Positions 1 through 5,450 of a stretch of 8,985 bases of DNA are shown here, in pieces. A program made the translations under genes and the position numbers. Within the stretch, counting starts at the first letter, position 1. The number at the start of each line of letters is the position of its first letter. Source of the DNA: JBGPIT01 sp041485125 (GTDB lineage: Bacteria > Desulfobacterota > Binatia > UTPRO1); assembly GCA_041485125.1 (NCBI GenBank), contig JBGPIT010000205.1, positions 1 through 8,985 of the forward strand, given 5' to 3'. The notes below the pieces were generated by a model that was not told the origin of the DNA, searched no databases, and saw nothing but the letters and a program-made list of their open reading frames with translations.

Positions 1-170
1 CACACCTTGGCGTCCTTCCCGAACTCGCGCTTGAAGATCCCGATCGTTCCCGGGCCGCAGACGTCGTGGGTCATCAGGACGTCGACGTTCACCCAGACGT
101 TGTCGCCCGGGCGCACGTCGCGCTTGCCCGACGCGCGCGCCAGGATCTTCTCGGTCATGGTCATGCCCAT
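1..170 (-). CDS. leuC: LeuC/homoaconitase-type dehydratase large subunit, N-terminal 56 residues (cut by window edge)
   Basis: This is the start of an aconitase-superfamily large subunit, most likely 3-isopropylmalate dehydratase, which isomerises the LeuA product in leucine synthesis. The visible protein opens MGMTMTEKILARASGK and continues with PGD (residues 21-23), LMTHDVCGPGTIGIFK (32-47) and EFG (49-51). This pattern is typical of the LeuC/HacA branch rather than of the long E. coli-type LeuC. The [4Fe-4S] cysteines lie in the missing part, so substrate class cannot be checked here. The start is the ATG at 170-168, preceded by GGAGG (complement of 176-180) at good spacing; a second ATG two codons later is less well placed. 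It begins 22 nt after the leuA stop, so it is probably co-transcribed and acts on the next step of the same pathway. Homoaconitase or another aconitase-like dehydratase is the main alternative. Confidence 0.87.
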   Translation of the reverse strand, partial: MGMTMTEKILARASGKRDVRPGDNVWVNVDVLMTHDVCGPGTIGIFKREFGKDAKV

Positions 171-192
171 GCTGCCCTCCGAAAGCTCACGG

Positions 193-1740
193 TCATTCCG
201 CGCGCGCGCGTTCGGCGTAGCGCTTGCGGTACTCGATCTTGTTGAGGGCGTTCAGGAACGCGAGCGCGCTCGCCATGATGATGTCGGTGTGGGCGCCCTG
301 CCCGTTCGACGTCACCTCGTCGTCACGCACCAGACAGGAGACCTCGCCCTGCGCGTCGGTGCCGCCGGTGATCGCCTTCACGGCGTAGCGCTCGAGCTTG
401 CAGGTCGTGCCGGTCGCCTTCGCGATCGCCTTGTAGCACGCGTCGACCATGCCGTCGCCGGTGGCGTGCTCGGTACGCTCCGCGCCGTCGACGCGCACGC
501 GCACCGTCGCCTGCGGCACCGCCTCGCTCGACGAGGTGACGTTCAAGTAGGCGAGCTCGTAGCGATCGGGCACTCGCACCGCCTCCTCGGCGACGATCGC
601 CATCAGGTCCTCGTCGTAGACGTTCTTCTTCTTGTCGGCGAGCGCCTTGAAGCGCGCGAACGCCTTGTTCATGTCGATCTCGGGCGCGGCGATGCCGAGC
701 GTCCGCAAGCGATCGACGAAGGCGTGGCGGCCCGAGTGCTTGCCGAGGACGAGACGATTCGCGCCGATGCCGACCGTCTCGGGGCGCATGATCTCGTAGG
801 TGATCTTGTTCTTGAGGACGCCGTCCTGGTGGATGCCGGCCTCGTGCGCGAAGGCGTTGTCACCGACGATCGGCTTGTTGATCGGGATCGGGATGCCGGT
901 GATCTGCGAGACCAGGCGGCTCGACGGGTAGATCTGCTCGGTGACGACGTGGGTCTCGAGACCGAAGAAGTCCTTGCGGGTGCGGAGCGCCATCACGATC
1001 TCTTCCATCGAGGCGTTGCCGGCGCGCTCGCCGAGGCCGTTCACCGTGCACTCGATCTGGCGCGCGCCCGCGTGCACCGCGGCGAGCGAGTTGGCGACCG
1101 CCATCCCGAGGTCGTTGTGGCAGTGCGCGCTCCAGATCACCGCGTCGCCGCCCGGCGTGCTCGAGATCAGATACTCGAAGAGCGCGTGGGTCTGCTCGGG
1201 GAGGGCGTAGCCGGTGGTATCCGGCACGTTGAGCGTGACGGCGCCGGCTTTGATCGCCTCCGTGAACACCTGCACGAGGTAGTCGCGGTCGGTGCGCGAG
1301 GCGTCCTCGGCGGAGAACTCGACGTAGTCGAGGTGCTTCTTGGCGTAGCCGATCGCCCAGCCGGCGGCGTCGAGGACCTCTTGCCGGCTCATCATCAGCT
1401 TGTGCTTCAGATGAATGTCGGAGGTGGCGATGAAGATGTGGATGCCGGGGCGCTTCGCCTTCTCGACGGCGCGGATGGCGCGGTCGAGGTCGGCTTCCTT
1501 GGTGCGCGCGAGGCTCAGGACGATCGGCCGCGACACCACGTCGGCGACGCGACGGACCGAGTCGAAGTCGCCTTCCGACGAGGCGGCGAAGCCGGCCTCG
1601 ATGACGTCGACGGCGAGCTGCTCGAGCTGATGCGCGATCGCGACCTTCTCCTCGACGTTCATCGACGCGCCCGGCGACTGCTCGCCGTCGCGCAGCGTGG
1701 TGTCGAATATCTGGACCGTGTTTCGGTTTTCGCTTTTCAT
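193..1740 (-). CDS. leuA: 2-isopropylmalate synthase
   Basis: LeuA condenses 2-ketoisovalerate with acetyl-CoA, the committed step of leucine synthesis, in the cytosol. The 515-residue length is normal for the bacterial LeuA type. The N-terminal TIM barrel begins with FDTTLRDGEQSPG (12-24). Predicted divalent-metal ligands are D13, H206 and H208 (in SAHCHND) and N242 (in NGLGERAGN). The linker motif AGIHQDGVLKN (301-311) carries the conserved catalytic-region histidine H304, followed by LGKHSGRHAF (332-341). Residues from about 390 to the end form the C-terminal leucine-binding regulatory domain, with GQGAHTDIIMASALAFLNAL near the end, so feedback inhibition by leucine is expected. The start ATG at 1740 has GAGGAG about 7 nt upstream. 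The gene follows pssA after a 112-nt leader containing a terminator-like hairpin and lies 22 nt before leuC. Homocitrate or citramalate synthase are the alternatives, but the overall match favours LeuA. Confidence 0.96.
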   Translation of the reverse strand: MKSENRNTVQIFDTTLRDGEQSPGASMNVEEKVAIAHQLEQLAVDVIEAGFAASSEGDFDSVRRVADVVSRPIVLSLARTKEADLDRAIRAVEKAKRPGIHIFIATSDIHLKHKLMMSRQEVLDAAGWAIGYAKKHLDYVEFSAEDASRTDRDYLVQVFTEAIKAGAVTLNVPDTTGYALPEQTHALFEYLISSTPGGDAVIWSAHCHNDLGMAVANSLAAVHAGARQIECTVNGLGERAGNASMEEIVMALRTRKDFFGLETHVVTEQIYPSSRLVSQITGIPIPINKPIVGDNAFAHEAGIHQDGVLKNKITYEIMRPETVGIGANRLVLGKHSGRHAFVDRLRTLGIAAPEIDMNKAFARFKALADKKKNVYDEDLMAIVAEEAVRVPDRYELAYLNVTSSSEAVPQATVRVRVDGAERTEHATGDGMVDACYKAIAKATGTTCKLERYAVKAITGGTDAQGEVSCLVRDDEVTSNGQGAHTDIIMASALAFLNALNKIEYRKRYAERARAE

Positions 1741-1852
1741 GGCTGCTCTCCTCTTTCTCGGGTCCCCAGAAACAAAAACTCCCGCGTGGCAGGTGCCAGC
1801 GGGAGTCTGACCTCACGGTCTGCGGGGCCTCGCGCCCGGTCAGCTCATCATC
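1741..1852 (-). promoter_or_regulatory. leuA leader with alternative RNA helices
   Basis: This is the only long gap inside the leftward operon. Read on the minus strand, directly after the pssA stop comes ATGATGAGCTGA (1851-1840), a three-codon open frame (Met-Met-Ser) 1 nt from that stop. Next, GAGCTGACC (1846-1838) can pair with GGTCAG-A-CTC (1812-1803) with one bulged A. Between them lies a small hairpin GGGC-loop-GCCC (1837-1825). GACC-GTGA-GGTC (1820-1809) can form a competing GNRA-capped hairpin. The 3' half of the long helix (1803-1806) overlaps the 5' arm of the terminator hairpin (1806-1799), so the long helix and the terminator cannot fully coexist. The leader then ends with the leuA ribosome-binding site. 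No leucine-rich leader peptide and no known riboswitch consensus was recognised. The pairings are seen in the sequence; the switching role is inferred. Confidence 0.5.
1768..1806 (-). terminator. Rho-independent terminator or attenuator upstream of leuA
   Basis: On the minus strand ACTCCCGC (1806-1799) pairs perfectly with GCGGGAGT (1785-1778). Inside this stem TGGC pairs with GCCA around the tetraloop ACCT, with one bulged C (1786). The stem is followed at once by the U-rich run TTTTGTTTCT (1777-1768). This is a classic intrinsic terminator shape. It ends about 30 nt before the leuA start, too close to fit a separate leuA promoter after it, so it most likely works as a regulated attenuator rather than a plain operon end. 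Confidence 0.8.
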
Positions 1853-2731
1853 TCAGCTGACCTTCGCGGGGGCCTCCTCCCGTGCCCGCCGGCGTTTCCC
1901 GTAGCCTAGAACCCAGGCCACGGGGCCGGATAGGGCGTAGAGCAGGAACGCCGTGAACAGAAAGATTTGCGGTTCAGCGATCACGAATTTCAGTCCCACG
2001 ATCAGCGCGACCAATATCCAGAGCGGTTGCCGCGCACCGAGCTTGATCCCTTTGAAGCTGTTGTAGCCGACATTGCTTACCATGAGGGCGGCCAGCACGT
2101 AAATCAGCACCAGCAAGATGATGTGCTTGTGGGTGGCCCCCTCGCCGCCGAAGAAATAGTACAGCAGGACGGTCGAGGCAATCGTGTCGGCCGCGGCCGG
2201 TATCGGCAACCCCACGAATTTCTTCTTCGCGCCGGTATCCGCCTGCACGTTGAAGCGCGCCAGTCGCAGGGCCCCGCAGGCGACGTAGAGCGAAGCCGCG
2301 AGCCATCCCCAGTGGCCCCACGGCTCGAGCGCCCACTTGTAGACGAGAATCCCCGGCGCGACGCCGAACGCGATCACGTCCGAGAGCGAGTCGTACTCGA
2401 TGCCGAATCGGCTCGAGGTCTTGGTGAGGCGTGCGATCCGGCCGTCGAGGCCGTCGAAGACGTGCGCCACCAGGATGCAGAGCGCGGCGGCCTGATACTC
2501 GCCGTTGATCGTCGAGATGATGGAGTAGAAGCCGGCGAAGAGGCCGCAGGTCGTGAGCAGGTTCGGCAAGAGGTAGATGCCGCGATGGAGGGGCTCGTCG
2601 GGCAAACGCTCGCGGCGGCGGCGGCGCCGGCGCGCCCTCGGCGTCAGCTGCTCGCCGGCGGCACGCTCGGGCGGCGGCGTCGGCTGCCAATCGGCCTCGC
2701 GCTTTCCCGGGATCAGTCTCATTCCTGCCAT
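1853..2731 (-). CDS. pssA: CDP-diacylglycerol--serine O-phosphatidyltransferase (phosphatidylserine synthase)
   Basis: PssA is an integral membrane enzyme that joins serine to CDP-diacylglycerol to make phosphatidylserine, the substrate of the Psd encoded just upstream. The CDP-alcohol phosphotransferase signature DG-x2-AR-x8-G-x3-D-x3-D is complete: D96, G97, A100, R101, G110, D114, D118. It is followed by the PS-synthase-type stretch LARFNVQ and then KKKFVGLPIPAAA. About six hydrophobic helices follow residue 50. Before them is an unusual polar extension of about 48 residues, proline-rich and then arginine-rich, with seven consecutive Arg at 34-40. The 292-residue length is therefore somewhat long for this family. 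The chosen ATG (2731-2729) has GAGGG six nt upstream; the ATG three codons later has no usable site. It starts 9 nt after the psd stop. The signature alone could fit other phosphatidyltransferases, but adjacency to psd and the LARFN/GLPIP pattern support PS synthase. Confidence 0.94.
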   Translation of the reverse strand: MAGMRLIPGKREADWQPTPPPERAAGEQLTPRARRRRRRRERLPDEPLHRGIYLLPNLLTTCGLFAGFYSIISTINGEYQAAALCILVAHVFDGLDGRIARLTKTSSRFGIEYDSLSDVIAFGVAPGILVYKWALEPWGHWGWLAASLYVACGALRLARFNVQADTGAKKKFVGLPIPAAADTIASTVLLYYFFGGEGATHKHIILLVLIYVLAALMVSNVGYNSFKGIKLGARQPLWILVALIVGLKFVIAEPQIFLFTAFLLYALSGPVAWVLGYGKRRRAREEAPAKVS

Positions 2732-2740
2732 GTTACGCCC

Positions 2741-3394
2741 TCATGACGCGTTTGTCGCGTCGTGTTGATAGACGCCGATGACGGTGCTGCCGGCGCTCAC
2801 CCGGTCGCCGACCTTCACTTCGACCTGCACCCGCAAGGGCACGTACAGGTCGACGCGCGAGCCGAACATGATCATGCCGTAGCGCTCACCGCGCCGGACG
2901 CTCTGCCCCGGCCGCAGGTAGCACATGATGCGGCGCGCGAGCTGGCCGGCGATCTGCACGAACAGCACGCGCTCGCCGTGGCAATCCTCGAGCAGCACCG
3001 CGTTCTGCTCGTTCAGCTCCGAGGCCTTGTCGAGAAAGGCGGCGTGAAACTTGCCGCTCTGATGCCGGACGTCGAGGACCTTGCCGTCGACCGGGATGCG
3101 GTTCACGTGCACGTCGAGCGGCGACATGAAGATGCTGACGCGCCGGCACGGCCCCTTGATGAAGCGCTCCTCGCGGATGCCGTCGAGCACCTGCACGATC
3201 TTGCCGTCGGCGGGCGAGGTGATGAGATCGTGGCCGGGCGGCAGGAGCCGCTCAGGATCGCGGAAGAAGTTGAGGAAGAAGAGCGTGACGACGAGCGCGA
3301 GCAGCGCGACCCAGGTCCAGCCGGCGAGCGCCGCCAGCACGGTCGCCGCCGCACCCGCAGCGAGGAAGTAGTACCCCTCGCGCGCGATCCGCAT
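2741..3394 (-). CDS. psd: Phosphatidylserine decarboxylase proenzyme (short form)
   Basis: Psd decarboxylates phosphatidylserine to phosphatidylethanolamine at the membrane, using a pyruvoyl group made by self-cleavage. The 217-residue protein is the short bacterial form. An N-terminal membrane segment (about residues 9-44) is followed by FFRDPER (43-49), SPADGKI (60-66), the metal/substrate region FMSPLDVHVNRIPVDG (79-94), and FGSRVDLYVP (177-186). Cleavage is predicted between G178 and S179, giving a small alpha chain that starts with the pyruvoyl from S179. The FGS-x-VD form, rather than LGST, is usual for this subfamily. The start is the ATG at 3394-3392, only 5 nt after the ilvC stop. 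No strong ribosome-binding site precedes it (TGAAG at best), so translational coupling to ilvC is likely. The open frame continues upstream into ilvC, but that part is a shadow. Confidence 0.95.
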   Translation of the reverse strand: MRIAREGYYFLAAGAAATVLAALAGWTWVALLALVVTLFFLNFFRDPERLLPPGHDLITSPADGKIVQVLDGIREERFIKGPCRRVSIFMSPLDVHVNRIPVDGKVLDVRHQSGKFHAAFLDKASELNEQNAVLLEDCHGERVLFVQIAGQLARRIMCYLRPGQSVRRGERYGMIMFGSRVDLYVPLRVQVEVKVGDRVSAGSTVIGVYQHDATNAS

Positions 3395-3399
3395 CGGCT

Positions 3400-4416
3400 T
3401 CAGTTTTTCGTCTTGTCGACCAGACGTCCCGACTCGAGCCACGGCATGAGGCCGCGGAGCGTCGCCCCGACCTGCTCGATCGGGTGGTGCTCGGCCTCGA
3501 CACGGAGCTCGCGGAAATGCGGCGAGCCGACCCGATGCTCGGTGATCCACTCCTCGGCGAAGGCGCCGCTCTGGATGTCGCCGAGGATCTTCTTCATCGC
3601 CGCGCGCGCCTCGGGCCCGACCACGCGCTTGCCGCGCGTCATGTCGCCGTACTCGGCCGTGTTGCTGATCGAGTAGCGCATGTTGGCGATGCCGCCTTCG
3701 TAGATCAGGTCGACGATCAGCTTCACCTCGTGCAGGCACTCGAAGTACGCCATCTCGGGCGGATAGCCTGCCTCGACCAGCGTCTCGTAGCCGGCGCGGA
3801 TGAGCTCGGTGAGACCGCCGCACAGGACGGCCTGCTCGCCGAAGAGATCGGTCTCGGTCTCGTCGCGGAAGGTGGTTTGGATGATCGCCGCCCGCGCGCC
3901 GCCGATCGCGAGGCCGTAGGCGAGGCCGACCTTCTCGGTGTCACCGCTCGGATCCTGGTGAACCGCGAGCAGGCAGGGCACGCCGCGGCCCCGCTCGTAC
4001 TCGCTGCGGACGAGATGCCCCGGGCCCTTCGGCGCGATCATGAAGACGTTCACGTCGGCGGGCGGGATGATGCGCTTGAAATGGATGTTGAAGCCGTGAC
4101 CGAACGCGAGGTATTTGCCCGGCTTCAGGCCGGGCGCGATCTCGGATGGGTACATGTCGCCGGCGACCTCGTCGGGAACGAGGATCATCACCACGTCGCC
4201 CCACGCCGCCGCTTCGGCGGTCGGCTTGACGGTGAGACCCGCGGTCTCGGCCTTCTTCACCGACGCGCTCTCTTTCTTCAATCCGACGCAGACCTCGATG
4301 CCGCTGTCGCGCAAGTTCAGCGCGTGCGCGTGGCCCTGGCTGCCATAGCCGATCACGGCGACGCGCTTGCCTTTCAGGTTGGCGAGGTCGGCGTCACGCT
4401 CGGTGTAGACTTTCAT
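3400..4416 (-). CDS. ilvC: Ketol-acid reductoisomerase (class I)
   Basis: IlvC converts acetolactate or acetohydroxybutyrate to the dihydroxy acids, the second common step of valine, leucine and isoleucine synthesis, using NADPH and Mg2+. The length of 338 residues is typical of the short class I enzyme. The Rossmann motif GYGSQGHA lies at 23-30. The cofactor loop GLKKESAS (45-52) has S50 and S52 in the places that usually bind the NADPH phosphate. H107 and the metal-binding acids D190, E194, E226 and E230, plus S251, all fall at the standard class I positions, so the enzyme looks fully active. The ATG overlaps the ilvN stop as ATGA, with AAGGAG eight nt upstream, so it is coupled to ilvN. 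psd follows after 5 nt. Confidence 0.98.
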   Translation of the reverse strand: MKVYTERDADLANLKGKRVAVIGYGSQGHAHALNLRDSGIEVCVGLKKESASVKKAETAGLTVKPTAEAAAWGDVVMILVPDEVAGDMYPSEIAPGLKPGKYLAFGHGFNIHFKRIIPPADVNVFMIAPKGPGHLVRSEYERGRGVPCLLAVHQDPSGDTEKVGLAYGLAIGGARAAIIQTTFRDETETDLFGEQAVLCGGLTELIRAGYETLVEAGYPPEMAYFECLHEVKLIVDLIYEGGIANMRYSISNTAEYGDMTRGKRVVGPEARAAMKKILGDIQSGAFAEEWITEHRVGSPHFRELRVEAEHHPIEQVGATLRGLMPWLESGRLVDKTKN

Positions 4417-4934
4417 GCGACTTTCTCCTTCCCGTCTCCGCTTCCGTCAGCGAGCGTACGGACGTTCCGGAACATCGCGACCCGGCCGGTCCGCACGATC
4501 TCCATGATGCCGAGCGGATTCAGCAGCTGGAGAAATGCCTTGATCTTGTCCTCACCGCCGGTGATCTCGACGATGTACGACCGCTGGCTCACGTCGATGA
4601 CCTTGCCGCGGAAGATGCTCACGATGTTCATGAGCTCGCTGCGGGTGCGCTCGTCGGCGGTCACCTTCACCAGCACCAGCTCGCGCTCGACGTGCTCGGT
4701 GTCCTTGAAGTCGGAGACGCAGATGATCGAGACCAGCTTGTTGAGCTGCTTGGTGATCTGCTCGACCACGGCGTCGTCGCCGGCCGTCACCAGCGTGATG
4801 CGCGAGACCGAGGGGTCGAGCGTCTCCGCGACCGACAGGCTCTCGATGTTGAAGCCGCGGCCGCTGAAGAGGCCCGCCACGCGGGAGAGCACTCCGAACT
4901 CGTTCTCGACGAGCACCGATATCGTATGTCGCAT
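4413..4934 (-). CDS. ilvN: Acetolactate synthase small (regulatory) subunit
   Basis: This subunit binds and activates the catalytic acetolactate synthase subunit (IlvB) and gives it feedback inhibition by valine. The 173-residue protein has an N-terminal ACT domain (about 3-77) starting MRHTISVLVENEFGVLSRVAGLF and a C-terminal IlvN/IlvH domain (about 84-158). N11, G14 and N29, which line the valine site in E. coli IlvH, are all present, so valine control is expected. The C-terminal 15 residues are polar and variable. The start fits the family exactly, but no Shine-Dalgarno sequence is visible: the ATG is preceded by CACCAAAAAATC. No ilvB is adjacent; upstream is only the small DUF465 gene and then a promoter. 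The gene could equally be named ilvH. Confidence 0.96.
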   Translation of the reverse strand: MRHTISVLVENEFGVLSRVAGLFSGRGFNIESLSVAETLDPSVSRITLVTAGDDAVVEQITKQLNKLVSIICVSDFKDTEHVERELVLVKVTADERTRSELMNIVSIFRGKVIDVSQRSYIVEITGGEDKIKAFLQLLNPLGIMEIVRTGRVAMFRNVRTLADGSGDGKEKVA

Positions 4935-5012
4935 GATTTTTTGGTGAGACTCAGTGAGACGTAGGGCGCTCGGTCTCCCGGCGCCGACTTCGAGCTGTCG
5001 TCTGGACGGAGG
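4935..5012 (-). promoter_or_regulatory. ilvN 5' spacer without ribosome-binding site, with short direct repeats
   Basis: This 78-nt spacer lies between the DUF465 stop and the ilvN start. It contains two copies of GTGAGAC on the plus strand (4944-4950 and 4954-4960). Either GAGAC core can pair with GTCTC at 4973-4977, and GGCGC (4965-4969) can pair with GCGCC (4981-4985) as an alternative. No Shine-Dalgarno sequence precedes ilvN; an A6 run lies just before the ATG. A role in translational control is possible but unsupported beyond these short pairings. Confidence 0.25.
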
Positions 5013-5231
5013 CTAGCGGTACCGACTGAGAATTTCCATGATGCGGTCTTTGCCGGCCAGCTTGATCTTCTGCAGTCGTTTCCGCTCGACCTCTTCCTCG
5101 GGATTCAGAAACCCCTTGTGGTTCATCTGCGCGAGCCGCTTCTCGAGCTGAACGTGCTCTTCATAGTAGCGCTTCAGTTCCGCGTCTTGTTCGACCAGCG
5201 ATTGGATGAGCTGCTCGTCCTTAGCCTCCAT
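5013..5231 (-). CDS. Small DUF465 (YdcH/SlyX-like) coiled-coil protein
   Basis: This 72-residue cytosolic protein matches the DUF465/YdcH pattern: an acidic/hydrophobic helix with heptad-like spacing (about 5-36, including AELKRYYEEHVQLEKRLAQM), a short break around GFLNPEE, and a second helix ending in the family-typical KRLQKIKLAGKDRIMEIL. Its predicted form is a short helical hairpin or coiled coil with no enzyme motif. The family's function is unknown. The ATG at 5231 has AAGGAG six nt upstream. It is the first gene after the promoter at 5337-5365, with an approximately 100-nt 5' untranslated region, and lies 78 nt before ilvN, so it appears to head the branched-chain amino acid/phospholipid operon. 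That position is unusual, because ilvB would normally precede ilvN. Confidence 0.85.
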   Translation of the reverse strand: MEAKDEQLIQSLVEQDAELKRYYEEHVQLEKRLAQMNHKGFLNPEEEVERKRLQKIKLAGKDRIMEILSRYR

Positions 5232-5336
5232 ACGAGACTCCTTTCAGCGCAGCGCGGCCGCGTCGGATCGAGTACGAGATGGCGATGGGAGAGCGATGTA
5301 GACCCTGGCAAGTAGCGAAAAACACTGCGGGTTCGG

Positions 5337-5365
5337 TTCTTAGTACACGACGTTCCCCTTGTCAA
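5337..5365 (-). promoter_or_regulatory. Sigma-70-type promoter of the leftward operon
   Basis: On the minus strand a perfect -35 TTGACA (5365-5360) is followed after exactly 17 nt by TAAGAA (5342-5337), a weaker -10. Transcription should start near 5330, giving a 5' leader of about 100 nt before the DUF465 gene. I see no leader peptide rich in Ile, Val or Leu codons and no U-tract terminator in that leader. The leader does contain the palindrome CGCGGCCGCG. Confidence 0.6.
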
Positions 5366-5436
5366 CGAAGTGTCCGCAGGGAGCACGATCCACGCGCGCT
5401 CCGGTGCGGACCTGGTGAGCCGCGGACCCCGTCGAC

Positions 5437-5442
5437 TATCAT
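5437..5442 (+). promoter_or_regulatory. Possible -10 box for the DUF2157 gene
   Basis: TATCAT matches the -10 consensus at five of six positions and lies 8 nt before the ATG at 5451. No convincing -35 is found 16-18 nt upstream. If used, transcription would begin within a nucleotide or two of the start codon, giving a leaderless mRNA. The absence of a Shine-Dalgarno sequence before that ATG fits this. Confidence 0.3.
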
Positions 5443-5450
5443 GACCAGCC

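Noticed and set aside
1786..1800. T-box-like TGGCACC in the leuA leader (minus strand)
   Set aside because: It sits in the terminator loop region, without the flanking AGGG...GCG T-box consensus. No specifier hairpin is visible and the leader is too short for a full T-box.
1838..1858. Hammerhead-like CTGAGATGATGA after pssA (minus strand)
   Set aside because: The core CUGANGA is not matched (A in place of the required G), and no GAAA core segment with flanking stems is present.
7..1860. A 617-codon plus-strand open frame opposite leuA
   Set aside because: It is the mirror of leuA codon bias in GC-rich DNA. The translation is a low-complexity Arg/Val/Asp/Leu/Ala mix with no family match, and leuA on the other strand is certain.
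3395..3823. A longer psd reading frame running into ilvC
   Set aside because: The upstream part overlaps ilvC out of frame and is shadow-like. Psd family proteins start near MRIAREGYYF, matching the ATG at 3394.
3484..4947. A 487-codon plus-strand open frame opposite ilvC and ilvN
   Set aside because: It is an antisense shadow of two well-supported genes with ordinary motifs; it has no ribosome site and no recognisable domain.
5359..5364. TTGTCA as a possible plus-strand -35
   Set aside because: No acceptable -10 lies 16-18 nt downstream. The same bases form the perfect TTGACA of the leftward promoter on the other strand.
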